Source: an uncultured Eubacteriales bacterium (lineage in GTDB: Bacteria; Bacillota; Clostridia; Oscillospirales; Oscillospiraceae). From it: DNA of 6,092 nucleotides. The notes below the pieces were generated by a model. That model had not been told where the DNA came from, ran no database searches, and worked only from the letters and a program-made list of their open reading frames with translations. The position numbers and the translations under genes are program-made. The stretch's first letter is position 1. Every line of letters starts with the position of its first letter. Location of the stretch: positions 1-6,092 of the forward strand of contig ONVR01000200.1 in assembly GCA_900321335.1 (NCBI GenBank), written 5' to 3'. Shown piece by piece: positions 1 through 5,472 of this stretch.

Positions 1-12
1 AGTCCTCTTTTT

Positions 13-87
13 TGGTGACCCGGACGAGAATCGAACTCGTGTTACCGCCGTGAAAGGGCGGTGTCTTAACCGCTTGACCACCGGGCC
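13..87 (-). tRNA. tRNA-Glu (anticodon TTC)
   Basis: Read on the minus strand, the sequence folds into a complete 75-nt cloverleaf. It has a 7-bp acceptor stem with one G-U pair, a 3-bp D stem, anticodon stem CCGCC/GGCGG with loop CTTTCAC (anticodon TTC), a 4-nt variable loop, and T stem ACGAG/CTCGT with loop TTCGATT. The discriminator is A and the CCA end is encoded (plus-strand tgg at 13-15). It is the second gene of a two-tRNA transcript behind tRNA-Met. Its terminator, if it is the last gene, lies beyond the left edge of the window. Confidence 0.97.
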
Positions 88-99
88 GTTTATAAAGCA

Positions 100-119
100 G
101 GGGACGCGATTGCGCCCCC
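100..119 (-). other. Hairpin in the spacer between the two tRNAs
   Basis: In the minus-strand transcript, GGGGGCGC pairs with GCGTCCCC across a 4-nt loop (AATC), giving 8 bp including one G-U. It fills most of the 37-nt spacer between the tRNA-Met 3' end and the tRNA-Glu 5' end. No T-run follows, so it is not a typical intrinsic terminator. A role in processing or spacing of the tRNA precursor is an inference. Confidence 0.45.
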
Positions 120-124
120 CAAAG

Positions 125-201
125 TGGTAGCGGCACCTGGATTTGAACCGGGGACACTACGGGTATGAACCGTATGCTCTAGCCAACTGAGCTATGCCGC
201 C
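125..201 (-). tRNA. tRNA-Met (anticodon CAT), elongator type
   Basis: The minus strand gives a 77-nt cloverleaf: acceptor GGCGGCA/TGCCGCT with a G1-U72 wobble, D stem GCTC/GAGC, anticodon stem TACGG/CCGTA around loop TTCATAC, a 5-nt variable loop, T loop TTCAAAT, and an encoded CCA. The paired G1-U72 and the absence of the GGG/CCC anticodon stem argue against an initiator. The sequence resembles Firmicute elongator tRNA-Met more than the lysidine-modified tRNA-Ile(CAT). One T-stem pair (51:63) is a C-A mismatch. This is the first gene after the promoter at 234-262. Confidence 0.95.
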
Positions 202-233
202 ATGTATACCACCGAATCTCATCGGCGATGTAT

Positions 234-262
234 AGTATACAAAAAGAAAAAGGGTTTGTCAA
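234..262 (-). promoter_or_regulatory. Sigma-A promoter for the tRNA-Met/tRNA-Glu unit
   Basis: On the minus strand a perfect TTGACA (-35, 257-262) is separated by 17 nt from TATACT (-10, 234-239), one base short of full consensus. Transcription should start near 227, about 26 nt ahead of tRNA-Met. This strength and spacing fit a stable-RNA promoter. Confidence 0.88.
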
Positions 263-275
263 CACCTTTTTTGCG

Positions 276-304
276 TTGTATTTCTCTTTTTTTAGGTGTA
301 TACT
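276..304 (+). promoter_or_regulatory. Candidate sigma-A promoter for the ddl operon
   Basis: TTGTAT (276-281) is followed after 17 nt by TATACT (299-304). The -10 is strong and the -35 matches consensus at only three positions. The start would fall near 311, leaving a leader of about 43 nt before the ddl start codon. It is divergent from the tRNA promoter, and the two -10 regions form an inverted repeat. Confidence 0.6.
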
Positions 305-353
305 ATAGCGTAATCGTGCGTCTATTTTTTTCGACAAGTATATGGAGGAAATT

Positions 354-1394
354 ATGAATATCATCGTTCTTTACGGAGGTCTGTCGCCGGAACGCGACGT
401 GTCCAGAAGCAGCGGCACCATGGCCTATAACGCCTTAAAGCGTCTGGGACACAACGCGGTGATGATGGATCTGTTTTTCGGCTATACCCATCCTTATGAA
501 AAGCCGGAGGACGTGTTCAGCCAGAACGCCCAGGAGGCGGCGGCCGCCATCGGCGAGAGCGCCCCGGATCTGAAGGCGCTGATCGCCAGCCGGGGAAACG
601 GCAGAGCCAGCCGCATCGGAGACAACGTGGTGGAGATCTGCCGGGCGGCGGATCTGGTGTTCCTGGCCCTTCACGGCGCCGACGGGGAGGACGGGAAAAT
701 ACAGGCTCTGTTCGATCTGGAGGGTATCCGCTATACGGGCTCCGGCAGTCTGGCCAGCGCCATGGCTATGAACAAAGGCGTCGCCAAAGAGCTCTTTGCT
801 CACAACGGCATCCGCACTCCGGCGGGGATCGTGGTGAAAAAGGGCTGCGAGCCCTACGATAACGTGGGCTTTCCCTGCGTGGTCAAGCCCCGCAGCGGCG
901 GCAGCAGCGTAGGCACCAGCGTGGTCTTTGAGCAGAAAGATTATCTGCCCGCCCTTGAACTGGCCTTTGAAAGCGAGGAGCACGCCATCGTGGAGCAGTA
1001 CATCAAGGGCCGTGAAACGGACGTGGGTGTGCTGGACGGCAAAGCCCTGCCGCCCATTGAGATCTGCCCCAAGAGCGGTTTTTACGACTATAAGAACAAG
1101 TACCAGGCCAACATGACCGACGAGTACTGCCCGGCGGATTTTCCGCCGGAGATCACACAGCGCCTCCAGCAGGCGGCGGTGAACGCGTACAACGCCCTGA
1201 TGCTGGAGGTATACGGCAGAATGGATTTCATTGTGGATGAACAGGGCCTGGTCTGGTGCCTGGAGGCCAATACACTGCCCGGACTGACGCCCATGAGCCT
1301 GATGCCCCAGGAGGCAGCTGCCGCAGGCATGGACTATGACGCCTTCATCGCAGCCATTGTGGAAAAGTCCATGGAAAAATACGATCAAAACTGA
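354..1394 (+). CDS. ddl: D-alanine--D-alanine ligase
   Basis: ATP-grasp enzyme (346 aa) that joins two D-alanines in the cytoplasm to make the D-Ala-D-Ala end of the peptidoglycan stem peptide. Visible motifs are GGLSPERDVS (8-17), LHGADGEDG (106-114), the ATP-grasp strand PCVVKPRSGGSSVGTS with S184, YDYKNKY ending at Y250, and RMD (D291) with EAN (E304, N306) as Mg ligands. Spacings S184-Y250, Y250-D291 and D291-E304 equal those of E. coli DdlB S150, Y216, D257 and E270, so Y250 predicts D-Ala-D-Ala and not D-Ala-D-Lac specificity. The protein is about 40 residues longer than DdlB, mostly before the ATP-grasp part. The start at 354 is preferred over ATG 342 because GGAGG (344-348) lies 5 nt ahead of it and inside the longer reading. 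First gene of the operon; murF follows after 18 nt. Confidence 0.97.
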   Translation: MNIIVLYGGLSPERDVSRSSGTMAYNALKRLGHNAVMMDLFFGYTHPYEKPEDVFSQNAQEAAAAIGESAPDLKALIASRGNGRASRIGDNVVEICRAADLVFLALHGADGEDGKIQALFDLEGIRYTGSGSLASAMAMNKGVAKELFAHNGIRTPAGIVVKKGCEPYDNVGFPCVVKPRSGGSSVGTSVVFEQKDYLPALELAFESEEHAIVEQYIKGRETDVGVLDGKALPPIEICPKSGFYDYKNKYQANMTDEYCPADFPPEITQRLQQAAVNAYNALMLEVYGRMDFIVDEQGLVWCLEANTLPGLTPMSLMPQEAAAAGMDYDAFIAAIVEKSMEKYDQN

Positions 1395-1412
1395 TTTGCA
1401 GGGGTGAGAACC

Positions 1413-2777
1413 ATGACCATGATGCCTGTTACGCTGGAACAAATCGCCCGGGTCACAGGGGGCACGTTTGTAGGAGACGAGGGCGAAAAGCACACCCGGA
1501 TCACCGGCGTGGAAAAGGACAACCGCCAGATCGAGAAGGGAAACCTGTTCGTCTGTATTCAGGGAGAGCGGGTGGACGGACACAGCTTCGCCCAGGCGGC
1601 CTTTGCCGCTGGGGCGGCCTGCTGTCTGGCGGAAAAGCCTGTGGAGGGCGGCCCCTACGTGCTGGTGGACTCCACGTTGGAGGCCATCAAGGCCCTTGCC
1701 GCCTACTACCGGAGTCTGTTTTCCATTCCCGTGGTGGGGATCATCGGCAGCGTGGGCAAGACCACGGCCAAGGAGATGACCGCCGCCGTGCTGGGGGAGA
1801 AGTTCCGGGTTTTGAAGACGGAGGGCAATCTGAACAATGAGCTGGGCGTGCCCCTGATGCTGCTCAAGCTCCGGCAGGAGCACACGGCGGCTGTCATTGA
1901 AATGGGCATCAGCGATTTCGGGGAGATGTCCCGCCTGGGGGCCATGGTGCGGCCCACCGCTGTGGTCATGACCACCATCGGCTACTGTCATCTGGAGAAT
2001 CTGGGAGATTTGGACGGGGTGCTCCGGGCAAAGAGCGAGGTCTTCGCCTTTATGGACGGCGGCACCGCCGTGGTAAACGGCGACGATGAGAAGCTCGCCG
2101 CCATGGATCCGGGACGGGAGAAGATCACCTTCGGCATCGGTCCGGACAACGATTACCGGGCCGAGAACGTAACGGCCCAGGGGACGGCGTGTGTGGAGCT
2201 GGACGTGGCGTACCCCAAGGGACGTTTTCACGTTTCCGTTCCCGCCTTCGGCAGTCATATCCCTCTTGCCGTGCTGCCTGCTGCGGCCATCGGCCACAGG
2301 CTGGGTATGACGGACGAGGAGATCCGCCGGGGGATCCTGAACTATGCCGTAGTGGGCGGCAGAGCCCACGTGATCGATACCGGCTATATCCGCATTCTTG
2401 ACGACTGCTACAACGCCAACCCCAACTCCGTCACCGCGGCGCTTCTGAGCCTGTCGGCTCTTTCCGGCAGAAAGGTCGCCATACTGGGGGATATGAAAGA
2501 GCTGGGCCGGGACAGCGAGAGCTTTCACCGGGAGATCGGCGTGCTGGCGGGGAAATGCGGCGTTGACGCCCTGATCTGCTGCGGAGACGAGGCCAACAGC
2601 TATTACAAGGGCCTCATTGCCAGCGGCAGCGAGATCCTGGCCTGGCACTTTCCCATGAAGGACGCCCTGCTGTCTGTGCTGCCCCGGCTGATCCGAAAGG
2701 GGGACAACGTGCTGGTCAAGGCGTCCCACAGCATGCACTTTGAAGAGATCACCCGGGAGCTTGAGAAGCTGAAATGA
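1413..2777 (+). CDS. murF: UDP-N-acetylmuramoyl-tripeptide--D-alanyl-D-alanine ligase
   Basis: Cytoplasmic Mur ligase (454 aa) that uses ATP to add the D-Ala-D-Ala made by Ddl to UDP-MurNAc-tripeptide, completing the pentapeptide precursor. The N-terminal substrate domain (about 1-100) precedes the ATP-binding domain with P-loop GSVGKTT (112-118), EGNLNNELG (137-145), EMGIS (163-167) and the TTIGYCHLENLG region. The C-terminal domain follows, with DDCYNANPNS (330-339) and ILGDMKELG. Length is normal for MurF. Start ATG 1413 is chosen because GGGGTGA (1401-1407) sits 5 nt upstream. A GTG at 1404 and ATGs at 1419 and 1422 are alternatives; the GTG lies inside the Shine-Dalgarno. The next gene begins within the stop codon (ATGA overlap), pointing to translational coupling. 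Confidence 0.97.
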   Translation: MTMMPVTLEQIARVTGGTFVGDEGEKHTRITGVEKDNRQIEKGNLFVCIQGERVDGHSFAQAAFAAGAACCLAEKPVEGGPYVLVDSTLEAIKALAAYYRSLFSIPVVGIIGSVGKTTAKEMTAAVLGEKFRVLKTEGNLNNELGVPLMLLKLRQEHTAAVIEMGISDFGEMSRLGAMVRPTAVVMTTIGYCHLENLGDLDGVLRAKSEVFAFMDGGTAVVNGDDEKLAAMDPGREKITFGIGPDNDYRAENVTAQGTACVELDVAYPKGRFHVSVPAFGSHIPLAVLPAAAIGHRLGMTDEEIRRGILNYAVVGGRAHVIDTGYIRILDDCYNANPNSVTAALLSLSALSGRKVAILGDMKELGRDSESFHREIGVLAGKCGVDALICCGDEANSYYKGLIASGSEILAWHFPMKDALLSVLPRLIRKGDNVLVKASHSMHFEEITRELEKLK

Positions 2778-3700
2778 TCCTCACGTATACCGCCGGGCAG
2801 GGGGACGCGGGCCGCAAGGTCTACCACATCCTGCGAAAGGATCTGGATCTCTCCGCCGCCATGGTCCGGCGGCTGAAGCAGACGGACGCCATCTGTCTGG
2901 ACGGCCAGAGCGTCTTTACGGACCGGACCGTTCAGCCGGGCCAGCGCCTGACGGTGGCGGTCACCTTGGCGGAGCCGCCCTGCGATGTGATACCCCAGGA
3001 AGGGCATGTGGAGATCCTCTATGAGGATGGAGGGCTGCTTGCCCTCAATAAACCCGCGGGCCTGATCGTGCATCCATCCCACTCCAGATATACGGACACC
3101 TTAGCCAACTATGCCGCGGGCTATCTGCTCCGGACCACCGGAAGCGGCGCCTGCCACGCAGTGGGACGGCTGGATCGGGATACCGGCGGCGTGGTGCTCT
3201 TTGCAAAAAACAGCTATATGAAATACCGGGCCGCCAAGGCCATGGCGGCGGGGGAGAAGCGATACCTTGCCCTGGCGGCCGGCGGACCGGAGGCCGACAG
3301 AGGCGTTATGGATTTTCCCATCCGCCGGGAGCGGGAAGGGGATATGCGCCGGATCGTGGCCCCGGACGGACAACGGGCCGTGACCCGGTACGCTGTTCTC
3401 GCCCGGCACAGGCTTTCCGGACAGGCGGTGACGCTGCTGGAGCTGACGCTGGAGACGGGCAGGACCCATCAGATCCGGGTACACTGCGCCCATATGGGGA
3501 TGCCCCTTCTGGGGGATACGCTGTATCAGACGGAGCAGTCCCGGGCTCTGTCCGAGACCCTGGGGGTCCACGGGCAGGCGCTGCACGCCGGATCCCTTTC
3601 AATCACGGAACCGCTGAGCGGGACTGCGCTGACGATCACGGCGCCGATCCGGCGGGCGGATTTCCGCGCCGTGCTGGCGTCTATGGGTGTTGCCCTGTGA
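2774..3700 (+). CDS. RluA-family RNA pseudouridine synthase (RluC/RluD type)
   Basis: A 308-aa enzyme expected to isomerise uridine to pseudouridine in structured RNA, most likely 23S rRNA; the target cannot be told from sequence. An S4-like RNA-binding part covers about residues 14-65. The catalytic domain starts at LLALNKPAGLIVHPS and carries VGRLDRDTGG (130-139) with catalytic Asp D134, the EKRY motif (Y164), and GRTHQIRVH (229-237). Classical members read HRLDxxTSG, so H and S are both Gly here; such changes occur in Firmicute paralogues and the essential Asp is kept. The start ATG overlaps the murF stop by 4 nt. There is no strong Shine-Dalgarno (only GAG at 2763-2765), as expected for coupled translation. 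It has no direct role in wall synthesis and probably shares the operon only for co-expression. Confidence 0.92.
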   Translation: MILTYTAGQGDAGRKVYHILRKDLDLSAAMVRRLKQTDAICLDGQSVFTDRTVQPGQRLTVAVTLAEPPCDVIPQEGHVEILYEDGGLLALNKPAGLIVHPSHSRYTDTLANYAAGYLLRTTGSGACHAVGRLDRDTGGVVLFAKNSYMKYRAAKAMAAGEKRYLALAAGGPEADRGVMDFPIRREREGDMRRIVAPDGQRAVTRYAVLARHRLSGQAVTLLELTLETGRTHQIRVHCAHMGMPLLGDTLYQTEQSRALSETLGVHGQALHAGSLSITEPLSGTALTITAPIRRADFRAVLASMGVAL

Positions 3701-3743
3701 TCGGATCGGGCAGTTTGAAGTTTCGTTTGGAAAGGACGGTTCC

Positions 3744-4298
3744 ATGATTACCATACCCTACTGGCAGCTTGTGGCAGGGATCACGGTACTTTGGGTGCTG
3801 CTTCGGCTCTGTTTTGCCTGGAAACACCGAAAGGTCAATTGGCGGTATGAGGGAAAGCTCCTCACGGTCTGGCTGTGTATCGTGGTCATCGCCCGGTTCG
3901 TGTATTTTCCGCTGCATCCGGAAAACGGCCGGCTCGGATCCCTGGTGCTCTCTGCGAAAGACGACAGTCCCGTGATGTTCAACCTTGTTCCCCTGGTCCA
4001 TCTGTTTGACCAATACGACGAAAGGCTGATCAATCTGTTCGGCAATATCGCGATGTTTATCCCCATGGGTTTCATATGGCCGTTTTGCTTTCGAAAGCTC
4101 AAAGGGGTGGGAAGCGTTGTTCTGGCGGGAGCCGGCTTTTCCCTGCTCATTGAGCTGTCGCAGCTCCTGGCGCCGGATCGGAATACGGACATCGATGATC
4201 TGATCACCAACACCGTGGGGACGCTGATCGGAGCGGTGCTGTATTTTGCCCTTTCAAGGTGCTTTGGAAAGAAAAAGAAAGAGAAAGCCGGATCCTGA
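3744..4298 (+). CDS. VanZ-like family membrane protein
   Basis: A 184-aa integral membrane protein with about five hydrophobic segments (roughly 8-26, 38-56, 96-114, 122-138 and 154-173) and a lysine-rich C-terminus. VanZ-family signatures are NLVPL (80-84), INLFGNIAMFIPMGF (96-110), IELSQ (136-140) and the polar R-x-x-DIDD-x-x-x-N stretch (R146, D149, D151, D152, N156) before the last helix. VanZ of Tn1546 gives low-level teicoplanin resistance without the VanHAX enzymes; most chromosomal relatives have no assigned function. Start ATG 3744 is chosen for the AAAGGA ribosome site 7 nt upstream; an in-frame GTG at 3687 lies inside the preceding gene. It is 43 nt after the pseudouridine synthase gene with no promoter or terminator seen between, so probably last in the operon. 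A wall-related role is inferred from family and context. Confidence 0.88.
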   Translation: MITIPYWQLVAGITVLWVLLRLCFAWKHRKVNWRYEGKLLTVWLCIVVIARFVYFPLHPENGRLGSLVLSAKDDSPVMFNLVPLVHLFDQYDERLINLFGNIAMFIPMGFIWPFCFRKLKGVGSVVLAGAGFSLLIELSQLLAPDRNTDIDDLITNTVGTLIGAVLYFALSRCFGKKKKEKAGS

Positions 4299-4311
4299 TG
4301 CCGGCATGAAA

Positions 4312-4341
4312 AAGAGGTGCGGCTGGCTTGCCGCACCTCTT
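4312..4341. terminator. Bidirectional intrinsic terminator
   Basis: AAGAGGTGCGGC (4312-4323) is perfectly complementary to GCCGCACCTCTT (4330-4341), a 12-bp stem with a 6-nt loop. On the plus strand it is followed by GCTTATTTTT, serving the operon ending at 4298. On the minus strand the stem runs into TTTTT (4313-4309), serving the hydrolase gene ending at 4350. It lies in the short gap between convergent genes. Confidence 0.92.
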
Positions 4342-4349
4342 GCTTATTT

Positions 4350-5252
4350 TTACAGGTTGTCCAGAAAATCCAGGATCTCCCGGAGCCGGTCACCCTCTCC
4401 GAATTTCGGGTCGCCGTGGGTACAGTCCTCGTTGATGCACAGCCGGATGCGGTCCGGTCCGGCAACGGCTTCGATGCGCGCTGCCAGCTCCGTGGACTGC
4501 TGGAAGGGCACCATGGGGTCATAGCGCCCGTGCTGGATGAGAGTGGGCGGTATCGCCCGGTGAACCGCTTCCAGCGGGCAGGCAAAGCGCACCAGATTGG
4601 GGATCTTCCGGCAGGCAACCCCCATGACCTTGTCCTCCGAGGAGGGGGCGGGATCCTCCGGGTCATCAAACCGGGCACAGCCGGACTGAGCAAACTGCCG
4701 GTCAAAGGAGAGGAAATCCGTGACGCCGAACTGGTCGATGGCGCCAATGATACGGTATGCGTCCGTGATCGGGCCGCCCTCATAGACCGGTATGCCCACG
4801 GTATAGGCGGCCATGAGCGCCAACTGTGCCCCGGCGGAGGCGCCGGCCATTACGAGACGCATGGGGTCCAGACCGTAGGATTTGCCGGTTTCCCCGAGAA
4901 ACCGCAGGGCCCGTTTGATATCATACAGATTGTCCGGAAAGATGGCGTGGGGAATGGGGCGGAACTCCAGACTGACGACGGCCCAGCCGTGGGGCAGACA
5001 GCGCAGAAAGGGCATGACCTGGGTGTCGTCCTTGCTGCCGCCCTCCCAGCCGCCGCCGTGGATAAAGACGATGGTAGGGAAGGGGCCGGCACCCGACTCC
5101 GGCAGGTACAGATCCATGGCCTGCCAGGGGCTATCCCCATAGGCCAGGTCCAGACGGCTTCCCGGATAGACGGAGCGGTCCAGCTTCCCGGCCCGGAGGA
5201 CCTTCAGAAACGCCTCCCGCTGTGCCGGTGTGAGCAGATTGCTTTTGGACAT
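4350..5252 (-). CDS. Alpha/beta hydrolase, BD-FAE / acetyl-esterase-like
   Basis: A 300-aa serine hydrolase of the HGGG-type esterase group. The oxyanion-hole motif HGGGW is at 65-69, the nucleophile elbow GASAG at 137-141 (Ser139), the catalytic acid is probably Asp245 in HGRYDPMVP, and the catalytic His is probably His279 in CTHGDPKF. All are in the usual order and spacing. This resembles the BD-FAE family, which includes feruloyl and acetylxylan esterases, but the natural substrate cannot be named. No signal peptide is seen, so it should be cytoplasmic and act on imported small esters. Start ATG 5252 follows GAGGTGA (5258-5264) by 5 nt. The open frame runs on upstream to 5411, but through the promoter region. 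Single-gene unit with its own promoter, converging on the VanZ-like gene. Confidence 0.9.
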   Translation of the reverse strand: MSKSNLLTPAQREAFLKVLRAGKLDRSVYPGSRLDLAYGDSPWQAMDLYLPESGAGPFPTIVFIHGGGWEGGSKDDTQVMPFLRCLPHGWAVVSLEFRPIPHAIFPDNLYDIKRALRFLGETGKSYGLDPMRLVMAGASAGAQLALMAAYTVGIPVYEGGPITDAYRIIGAIDQFGVTDFLSFDRQFAQSGCARFDDPEDPAPSSEDKVMGVACRKIPNLVRFACPLEAVHRAIPPTLIQHGRYDPMVPFQQSTELAARIEAVAGPDRIRLCINEDCTHGDPKFGEGDRLREILDFLDNL

Positions 5253-5283
5253 ATCAATCACCTCGTAAAGCAGATTTTTCCCC

Positions 5284-5312
5284 ATTGTATCACAAGTTCG
5301 GTCGGATGAAAA
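5284..5312 (-). promoter_or_regulatory. Extended -10 promoter for the hydrolase gene
   Basis: On the minus strand TTTTCA (5307-5312, 4 of 6 consensus) is followed after 17 nt by TACAAT (5284-5289), preceded by TGA to make the extended -10 TGATACAAT. The start would fall near 5277, giving a leader of about 25 nt that holds the GAGGTGA ribosome site. Confidence 0.7.
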
Positions 5313-5317
5313 CCGAA
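5297..5317. promoter_or_regulatory. Dyad overlapping the hydrolase promoter
   Basis: TTCGGT (5297-5302) and ACCGAA (5312-5317) form an inverted repeat with a 9-nt spacer. One arm lies in the promoter spacer and the other touches the -35 box. The position suits an operator, but 6-bp arms are short and chance is possible. No regulator gene adjoins it. Confidence 0.3.
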
Positions 5318-5367
5318 AAGAAAACCCCGGAAGACCGGCGTGATAACGGGGAATGCCGACCCCGACA

Positions 5368-5396
5368 TTGACAAAACGCCGACAATCCGCTATAAT
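5368..5396 (+). promoter_or_regulatory. Perfect-consensus sigma-A promoter for the lipoprotein gene
   Basis: TTGACA (5368-5373), a 17-nt spacer and TATAAT (5391-5396) match the sigma-A/sigma-70 consensus at all twelve positions with optimal spacing. Transcription should start near 5403, giving a leader of about 70 nt. A short GC dyad CGGGG/CCCCG (5347-5351, 5360-5364) lies just upstream of the -35. Confidence 0.92.
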
Positions 5397-5405
5397 CGCC
5401 CATGG

Positions 5406-5428
5406 ATGCATACCTGTAAGGTTTGCAT
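5406..5428 (+). promoter_or_regulatory. Near-perfect palindrome at the predicted transcript start
   Basis: ATGCATACCT (5406-5415) and AGGTTTGCAT (5419-5428) are inverted repeats matching at 9 of 10 positions around GTA. They begin about 3 nt after the predicted start of the lipoprotein transcript. This could be a repressor operator, or a 5' stem-loop (3-nt loop) in the mRNA. No T-run follows, so it is not a terminator. Confidence 0.55.
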
Positions 5429-5472
5429 ATCGTGTTTATCGTTCATCAAAAATATTTTTAAGGAGAAAGAAA

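Noticed and set aside
179..364. A 61-codon minus-strand open frame over the tRNA-Met start and both promoters
   Set aside because: It overlaps a tRNA gene and two promoters, has no ribosome binding site and has an unlikely composition.
435..2738. A 767-codon open frame on the minus strand opposite ddl and murF
   Set aside because: Both genes opposite it are unmistakable and conserved. The minus-strand product is rich in His, Gln, Gly and Arg with no recognisable domain, typical of the antisense shadow of GC-rich coding sequence.
354..4298. A vancomycin-resistance (van) cluster, suggested by a Ddl-family ligase near a VanZ-like gene
   Set aside because: The ligase keeps the Tyr (Y250) of D-Ala-D-Ala enzymes, it is followed by murF, and no vanH, vanX, vanR or vanS is present.
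3758..4783. A 341-codon minus-strand open frame spanning the VanZ-like gene, the terminator and part of the hydrolase
   Set aside because: It crosses a strong terminator and two genes, and its product is low-complexity Ser/Arg/Pro/Thr sequence.
4317..5309. A 330-codon open frame on the plus strand opposite the hydrolase
   Set aside because: It starts inside the terminator hairpin and lies antisense to a hydrolase with a complete catalytic triad; no domain is visible.
5253..5411. A 53-residue N-terminal extension of the hydrolase
   Set aside because: It would run through the hydrolase's own promoter and the lipoprotein promoter; ATG 5252 has a strong GAGGTGA site 5 nt upstream.
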